Source: Microbacterium halimionae
GTDB taxonomy: Bacteria; Actinomycetota; Actinomycetes; Actinomycetales; Microbacteriaceae
Reading direction: 5' to 3'
Length of the DNA: 64,000 bases
Assembly: GCF_011761265.1 (NCBI RefSeq)
Contig: NZ_JAAOZB010000001.1
Span: 620,001-684,000 of the forward strand
Within the stretch, counting starts at the first letter, position 1. The number at the start of each line of letters is the position of its first letter. The position numbers and the translations under genes were made by a program. Under the pieces are notes generated by a model that was not told the DNA's origin, made no database searches, and saw nothing but the letters and a program-made list of their open reading frames with translations. Shown piece by piece: positions 59,310 to 64,000 of the stretch.

Positions 59310-61336
59310 GTTCTCCCGACATGTTGACCGAAGAAGAACGACTCGAGCTTGAGCTCGCTGAGCAAGCCCGCCAGACATCAGGCGACTGGGACAGCGTAAA
59401 GCCCGGCAAGGCGGCCAACTTCGGCGCCAGTTTTGCGCGACTCGTCGGCCTCCTCAAGCCCTACGCGGGTGCCTTCATCTTCGTTTCGATCCTCGGTGCG
59501 CTGGGGGTCGTGCTCGCGGTCATCGCTCCCCGTGTGCTGGGCGAAGCGACAAACATCATCTTTGAAGGTGTCACCTCGACGGCGCTCGGAACCCAGTTCG
59601 CCGAGGGGACTTCGCAGGCGGATGTCGTCGCAGCCCTCCAAGCGGCGGGCCAGACCGATATGGCCAATGTGGTGTCGGCGATGAATAACTTCGCGGTGGG
59701 TGCCGGCATCGACTTTGACCGACTTCGCGTCGTGATCGTCGCAGCGCTCGCAATCTACGTCGGATCATCGATTCTCACCTGGCTCCAGGGTTTCGTCATC
59801 AACATCATCATGGTGCGCACGATGTGGCGCCTGCGGGAATCTGTTGAGGCGAAGCTCAACCGACTCCCGCTCGCATACTTTGATCGGGTGCAGCGCGGTG
59901 AGTTGATTTCGCGAGTCACGAACGACATCGACAACATCACGCAGACAATGCAACAGTCGCTATCCACTGTTGTCACGTCCGTGCTCACGGTATTCGGTGT
60001 GCTCATCATGATGTTCTCGATCTCATGGCAGCTCGCGATAGTCGCGCTCATTTCTTTGCCACTCATGGCGGTCATTTTCGGCGTCATCGGCCCGCGCTCG
60101 CAGAAGGCCTTCGGCGTGCAATGGAAAAAAGTCGGCCGTCTCAACGCCCGCGTCGAAGAGTCGTTCTCCGGCCACGCGCTTGTGAAGGTCTTCGGGCGCG
60201 AGCAGGATTCGCGTGAGAAGTTCCAGGAAGAGAACGAAGATCTCTACCAGGCAGCCTTCAAAGCGCAGTTCCTCGCCGGCGTCATCATGCCCGGCATGAT
60301 GTTCATCGGAAACCTCACCTACGTCGGAATTGCCGTGCTCGGTGGGCTGATGGTGGCGAGCGGAAATCTCCGCCTCGGCGATGTGCAGGCATTCATTCAG
60401 TACTCGCAGCAGTTCACCCAGCCGCTGTCAGAGCTCGGTGGAATGGCAGCGGTCATCCAGTCGGGAACGGCATCGGCCGAGCGCGTGTTCGAATTGCTCG
60501 ACGCCGACGAGCAAGACCCTGACGCGGAAGACGCGCCAGCTCTCGTGCGCGGACCAGGAGTCATTGAATTCGAGAACGTGCAGTTCTCCTACTCGCCCGA
60601 CAAGCCGCTCATCACGGATCTGTCGTTCCGTGTTGAGCCCGGCCAGACTGTCGCGATCGTCGGCCCGACAGGTGCGGGCAAGACAACGCTCGTCAACCTC
60701 ATCATGCGGTTCTACGAAATCGATGACGGGCGCATTTTGCTAGATGGACAAGACATCGCCGAACTTTCGCGCGACGATGTGCGCTCACGCACCGGAATGG
60801 TGCTGCAGGATCCCTGGCTCTTTGCCGGAACGATCCGCGACAACATCCGATACGGCCGCGAATCTGCCACCGACGAAGAGATAGCCGACGCGGCGAACGC
60901 TACTCGCGTTGATCGTTTCGTGCACTCGCTGCCTGAGGGTTACGACACTGTGCTCGACGAAGACGCGGCGAATGTGTCAGCTGGCGAGAAGCAGCTCATC
61001 ACTATCGCGCGCGCGTTCGTGGCTCAACCTGCTGTGCTCATCTTGGACGAGGCGACCTCGTCGGTAGACACCCGAACGGAACTGCTGCTGCAGCACGCGA
61101 TGGCGGCGCTTCGCGAAGGCCGTACTTCGTTCGTCGTTGCTCACCGACTATCGACGATTCGTGACGCTGACCTCATCCTTGTGATGGAGCACGGTGACAT
61201 CGTTGAAAAAGGCAGTCACAACGACCTCATCGCGAAAAAAGGCGCGTACTGGCGGTTGTACCAGTCGCAGTTCGAGCACGCCGCAACCGAACCCGACGCC
61301 GTTTCGCCGGAAGAGGGTGCAGTCACGGAGAGCTAG
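59306..61336 (+). CDS. ABC exporter half-transporter, canonical Walker B and altered signature
   Basis: A 676-residue partner. An N-terminal 40-residue extension precedes six helices, with an insertion (about 86-135) between the first two. Walker A GPTGAGKT is at 453-460, Walker B LDEATSS has the catalytic Glu582 and the switch His613 (VAHRLST). Its signature is altered to VSAGEKQ (557-563). Combined with the first subunit, this gives one good site (its Walker with the normal partner signature) and one degenerate site. The TAG stop shares CTAG with the opposing channel gene. Confidence 0.92.
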   Translation: MSSPDMLTEEERLELELAEQARQTSGDWDSVKPGKAANFGASFARLVGLLKPYAGAFIFVSILGALGVVLAVIAPRVLGEATNIIFEGVTSTALGTQFAEGTSQADVVAALQAAGQTDMANVVSAMNNFAVGAGIDFDRLRVVIVAALAIYVGSSILTWLQGFVINIIMVRTMWRLRESVEAKLNRLPLAYFDRVQRGELISRVTNDIDNITQTMQQSLSTVVTSVLTVFGVLIMMFSISWQLAIVALISLPLMAVIFGVIGPRSQKAFGVQWKKVGRLNARVEESFSGHALVKVFGREQDSREKFQEENEDLYQAAFKAQFLAGVIMPGMMFIGNLTYVGIAVLGGLMVASGNLRLGDVQAFIQYSQQFTQPLSELGGMAAVIQSGTASAERVFELLDADEQDPDAEDAPALVRGPGVIEFENVQFSYSPDKPLITDLSFRVEPGQTVAIVGPTGAGKTTLVNLIMRFYEIDDGRILLDGQDIAELSRDDVRSRTGMVLQDPWLFAGTIRDNIRYGRESATDEEIADAANATRVDRFVHSLPEGYDTVLDEDAANVSAGEKQLITIARAFVAQPAVLILDEATSSVDTRTELLLQHAMAALREGRTSFVVAHRLSTIRDADLILVMEHGDIVEKGSHNDLIAKKGAYWRLYQSQFEHAATEPDAVSPEEGAVTES

Positions 61337-62634
61337 GCGCTTGCTGCCTGTGCGCCCGAAGGTTCTTGTTTTTTGGGATGCACGATCATCTCCGGCGCAA
61401 CCCGCACGATGAGCCACGCTGGCAAGATCACAACACACATCACCGGAAGCAGGGTGATGTCACCCGAAATTGCGACAGCGATGAACAGCGCAATCCAGCC
61501 ATCCCGTGAAACCGCGAGCGTAAGTCCCAGCACTCCACAGGCCACGGCGAGGCCGAGGGGCAGTCCGGGAATGAGCGCATGAGCGAGTGTGCCGAGCGCG
61601 ACGCCGATAAAGACAGCGGGAAAGATTCTTCCGCCGCGAAAACCCGCAGCTGCAGCGACGACAAGGGCTGCGAGCTTGACGACGGTGATCACTGCGAGCT
61701 GCGCCGGGCTGTAGGCATCCGGGTTCGCCAACAACTCCGCCGACTGTTCGAGTCCTTTGAAAAGAGTGAGGGGCCCACCCAAAAGCCCGAGCAGTCCCAA
61801 AATGAGTCCGCCGAGCGCCGTGTAGATGACGGGGTTTCGTAGCCGTCGAAACAGGCGGTGCACGTGCGGAAAGACCGCTATTCCCACGAGTGCGAGCGCA
61901 GCGGCGGCACACGCAATACCAATGCCCCAGAGGGCTTCGATAGCGGGGTTCTCAGGCTGGTAGGCGGGAATCCCCGCGGTCATCGAGATGCCGCCACCCA
62001 CCATTGATGCCACAATGCTGCCGGCGCCAGCCGCGACAAGAGGCAGAAACAGCTTGTCCCATAGTGAGCCGGGCGCTTTCGTTGCGGCAAGAATCCCAGT
62101 GAAGACGAGTGCGGCAGCGACCGGCGTGCCAAACAGCGCCCCGATTGTGCCGGCGGCCGCGAGAACAACAACGAGCTCCGTGGGCACCGCACTCCACAGT
62201 CGTGCGACGACCGCGACAGCGATCGCGGTATTGATGGCGATGATGGGGCTTTCAGGCCCAAGGCTTACGCCGCCAGCGAGCGCAAGCACAACCACGAGTG
62301 CGACGCTCGGCAGCGCTGACACCGGCAGGGTGGGCGCGACAAGCTCGGTCGTTGCCGAGTCGGTTCCGCCGTGGCCTGGAACGAGCCACACGACGAGACC
62401 GACTGCTGCACCCGTCAGCGTGAGGATGAGCACGACCCACCAACCATCTGGGTCAACCCCGAGGGCGGCTGGCAGCGTTTGCCACCACACTTGTTGCAAC
62501 AGATGTGCCAGTTCGTCGAGCAACCACAGGGTAAGGGCGGATGCCACGCCGATCAGTAGTGCAGGCAGCGACAGCTGGAGGAGCTGCCGTGTGCGAAGGA
62601 CGCCGCCGGGTGTGTCTCCTGAGGTTTGCGACAT
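61333..62634 (-). CDS. ClC family chloride/ion channel protein
   Basis: A 433-residue membrane protein of the ClC fold. The ion-pathway motif AGGVSLGPESPII corresponds to GSGIP/GREGP, with the gating glutamate kept (Glu in GPESP). FRGGRIFPAVFIGVALG matches the GxFxP motif. About 11 helices are predicted. Many actinobacterial members of this divergent branch are called ion channel protein. Whether it is a channel or an H+/Cl- antiporter is not clear. It converges on the ABC exporter through a shared CTAG. Confidence 0.85.
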   Translation of the reverse strand: MSQTSGDTPGGVLRTRQLLQLSLPALLIGVASALTLWLLDELAHLLQQVWWQTLPAALGVDPDGWWVVLILTLTGAAVGLVVWLVPGHGGTDSATTELVAPTLPVSALPSVALVVVLALAGGVSLGPESPIIAINTAIAVAVVARLWSAVPTELVVVLAAAGTIGALFGTPVAAALVFTGILAATKAPGSLWDKLFLPLVAAGAGSIVASMVGGGISMTAGIPAYQPENPAIEALWGIGIACAAAALALVGIAVFPHVHRLFRRLRNPVIYTALGGLILGLLGLLGGPLTLFKGLEQSAELLANPDAYSPAQLAVITVVKLAALVVAAAAGFRGGRIFPAVFIGVALGTLAHALIPGLPLGLAVACGVLGLTLAVSRDGWIALFIAVAISGDITLLPVMCVVILPAWLIVRVAPEMIVHPKKQEPSGAQAASA

Positions 62635-62637
62635 GGT

Positions 62638-62970
62638 TTAGCTGAGGAGCTTCGCCTTAGCTGCCGCGAACTCAGCGCCATCGAGAATTCCGGCATCCTT
62701 CAGTGCCGCAAGCTTCTGGATCTCTGCGACGAGATCGAGAGCAGGAGCCGCGGGAGCTACCGGCTGCTGCTGTGCGACGGCCTGTGCCGCGGCGGCCTGC
62801 ATCGCGATCTGTTGCTCTTGCGCTTCGTATGCTTCTGCCTGCTGCTGTTGCATCGAGCGATTCTCCTGTGAACGGCGCATGCCACCCGAGACGGCATTCG
62901 CCGTACCAGCCACAACCGCTGTGCGCGCCGCGAGGCCGAGCAGACCCGGGCGTCCCATTCTGCGAATCAT
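62638..62970 (-). CDS. SHOCT domain protein
   Basis: A 110-residue protein. A short Gly/Ala-rich N-terminal segment (12-30) could associate with membrane, then comes a Gln/Ala-rich linker (35-75). The C-terminal SHOCT domain is EIQKLAALKDAGILDGAEFAAAKAKLL, a short helical hairpin found at the ends of many membrane-related proteins. Role unknown. It is 4 bases downstream of the DUF6325 gene and 3 bases upstream of the ClC gene, so all three may be one transcript. Confidence 0.85.
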   Translation of the reverse strand: MIRRMGRPGLLGLAARTAVVAGTANAVSGGMRRSQENRSMQQQQAEAYEAQEQQIAMQAAAAQAVAQQQPVAPAAPALDLVAEIQKLAALKDAGILDGAEFAAAKAKLLS

Positions 62971-62974
62971 GCGA

Positions 62975-63406
62975 TCACTCCTCTTCCTGAGCTGCTTCGA
63001 GCAGCGCGTTCACGACCGGGGCGGGGATTCGTTCGCTATGGAGCAGCACGCTACCCGACGCTGCGAACGTCTGGGCGAGCCGTTTTGCCCACGCCATTTC
63101 GTAGGCGACGACGGCCGCTGATGAGCCAGCCGGAATCATGGCCGCCAACTCTTCAATGTCTTCAGTGCCGGCAATACCGATCTCAGCGAGTTCGACACCG
63201 CCGAACCCATAGCGATCTGTGTCGTCGTCGATCTCAATCGCGGTTACTTCGCCATCCTCAGACTTCGACACAATAATGAAGTCCAGTAGGCGAACAAGGC
63301 CCGAATCGATCAGATCTGTGATGGCAGCGATGACCCCGGGCGCGGGGCGGTCACCCTCGAAACCGATCAGGTGAAGTTCGACGGGTCCGTACTCGAATTC
63401 GGCCAC
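62975..63406 (-). CDS. DUF6325 family protein
   Basis: A 143-residue protein with VELHLIGFEG at the start and SGLVRLLDFIIVSKSEDGEV, FAASGSVLLHSERIPAPVVNALLEA at the end. This is the DUF1269/DUF6325-type ferredoxin-like domain commonly encoded next to SHOCT proteins in actinobacteria. Function unknown. A GAAAGGAC ribosome site precedes the ATG. It probably forms a small two-protein module with the SHOCT protein. Confidence 0.8.
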   Translation of the reverse strand: MAEFEYGPVELHLIGFEGDRPAPGVIAAITDLIDSGLVRLLDFIIVSKSEDGEVTAIEIDDDTDRYGFGGVELAEIGIAGTEDIEELAAMIPAGSSAAVVAYEMAWAKRLAQTFAASGSVLLHSERIPAPVVNALLEAAQEEE

Positions 63407-63458
63407 GAGGGTCCTTTCAGTGCGTTATTTAACACAAAGAATGCCATGCCGCGGCGTT

Positions 63459-64000
63459 TCACGCAGAGGGATTTATTCGCAGCACCGTCGGATCGCCTTG
63501 CAGGGCAATGTCGTCAACGATGCGCAACGTGCGTGCGATGTCGTCCGCACCCCTCAGCACGATTCCGAATCTTTCCCGGTCTCCGCCGACGGCTGTGAGG
63601 GTCACGAGGTGCGTGCCGGTATCCCACGTGTATGTGGCAAACGGCGGGGTGCCGGGTTTACTCGGAAGCTCCATGGCCAACTTCTCACCGGTGCCGAGGT
63701 GAGGGTTCCGGAAATCTTCGGTGTCGTCATACTCCATCGGCATCATCGCGCGCGCTGTGCGCAGTTGCGGTGTGGCCTCTTGAAGCTGAGCGATGACGAC
63801 CATCTGTTCGGGCTCTGCTTTCCACACCCACACGAGAATTCGACCCGCCGCTTTCCGCAGTAGCAAGGGCGTCGCCTGGCTCGCGGCCCACGCGGCAAAA
63901 CCCGAACCTGGTCGCGGTGCTGCGCCGGTAAGACCCGCGCCCTGGTTGATCAGCATCCGAATCGCTGCTTTGCGGTGGCGTCGACCACGCAGCCCGAATG
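63459..64000 (-). CDS. Hypothetical protein, 5' end outside the window
   Basis: The frame is open from the stop at 63459 to the window edge. The ATG at 63956 could be the start, but the upstream codons continue without stop and encode a basic segment (GLRGRRHRKAAIRML), so the protein probably begins outside. At least 165 residues are visible. DDIARTLRIVDDIALQGDP and GTHLVTLTAVGGDRERFGIVLRGADD suggest a beta-rich domain. I do not recognise a family. The 52-base gap to the DUF6325 gene shows no terminator. Confidence 0.6.
   Translation of the reverse strand, partial: FGLRGRRHRKAAIRMLINQGAGLTGAAPRPGSGFAAWAASQATPLLLRKAAGRILVWVWKAEPEQMVVIAQLQEATPQLRTARAMMPMEYDDTEDFRNPHLGTGEKLAMELPSKPGTPPFATYTWDTGTHLVTLTAVGGDRERFGIVLRGADDIARTLRIVDDIALQGDPTVLRINPSA

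Noticed and set aside
1..64000. CRISPR arrays, insertion sequences, integrases, rRNA genes and large repeats
   Set aside because: Looked for throughout; no regularly spaced repeats, transposase-like proteins, att-type repeat at the tRNA-Gly or rRNA segments were seen.

Overview
This window is a chromosomal stretch of a high-GC Gram-positive actinobacterium. The nearest fit is the family Microbacteriaceae, judged from protein style and gene content; no search was run. Supporting signs are the dnaK-grpE-dnaJ-hspR block with a HAIR-type operator, DUF222/HNH (13E12-like) endonuclease paralogs, a cysteine-free L33/S14 pair, a dCTP deaminase of the actinobacterial type, frequent GTG starts, and many genes whose -10 hexamer lies only 6-7 nt before the start codon (leaderless transcripts). 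Coding density is very high and no gene-free stretch exceeds about 250 bases. There is no prophage, IS element, rRNA operon or CRISPR array.

Layout. 0.2-6.2 kb: flavin-dependent oxidoreductase, alpha/beta hydrolase, DUF1349 protein, FAD oxidoreductase, small membrane protein, acetolactate decarboxylase and a histidine phosphatase, with a decayed copy of part of the hydrolase gene at 3.1 kb. 6.2-13.6 kb: Nudix hydrolase, a divergent SDR/XRE-regulator pair, a zinc-knuckle SDR with a lost catalytic tyrosine, an NhaA-thioredoxin fusion and a glycosyltransferase. 13.8-21.8 kb: a frameshifted DUF222/HNH gene, an LAVTG cell-wall protein, small membrane proteins, purB with a low-molecular-weight phosphatase, and a WXG100-like protein paired with a helical-hairpin alpha/beta hydrolase. 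21.8-26.4 kb: hisC followed by the E1-alpha, E1-beta and E2 genes of a 2-oxo-acid dehydrogenase. 26.4-33.5 kb: a zinc homeostasis block (zinc ABC importer behind a Zur-like palindrome, zur, a DUF318 permease, its TIGR03943 partner, a membrane-anchored propeller-like protein and an alkyladenine glycosylase), nearly all with overlapping ends. 33.6-39.6 kb: rpmB-rpmG-rpsN, HU, a CopD/CtaG copper protein and a small helicase.

39.6-47.7 kb: heme oxygenase behind an iron-box-like site, a DUF2470 protein, a serine-hydrolase-fold lipoprotein lacking its catalytic residues, an RhtA-type exporter, the intact DUF222/HNH paralog, nucleoside hydrolase opposite a ribokinase-like kinase, and an SDR pseudogene. 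47.9-52.5 kb: tRNA-Gly(CCC), dcd, a BCCT transporter, a MarR regulator and an Atg22-like MFS transporter. 52.7-56.8 kb: the HspR-type heat-shock operon. 56.8-64 kb: a potassium channel, a heterodimeric ABC exporter with one degenerate ATP site, a ClC-family channel, SHOCT and DUF6325 proteins, and a gene cut by the window end.

The most informative signals are regulatory: a 34-bp element conserved upstream of both DUF222/HNH paralogs that resembles an actinobacterial LexA box, a Zur-like palindrome placed inside a leaderless promoter, and an iron-box-like site at heme oxygenase. Functional oddities are the tyrosine-less SDR, the catalytically dead serine-hydrolase lipoprotein, and the WXG-like/hydrolase pair.
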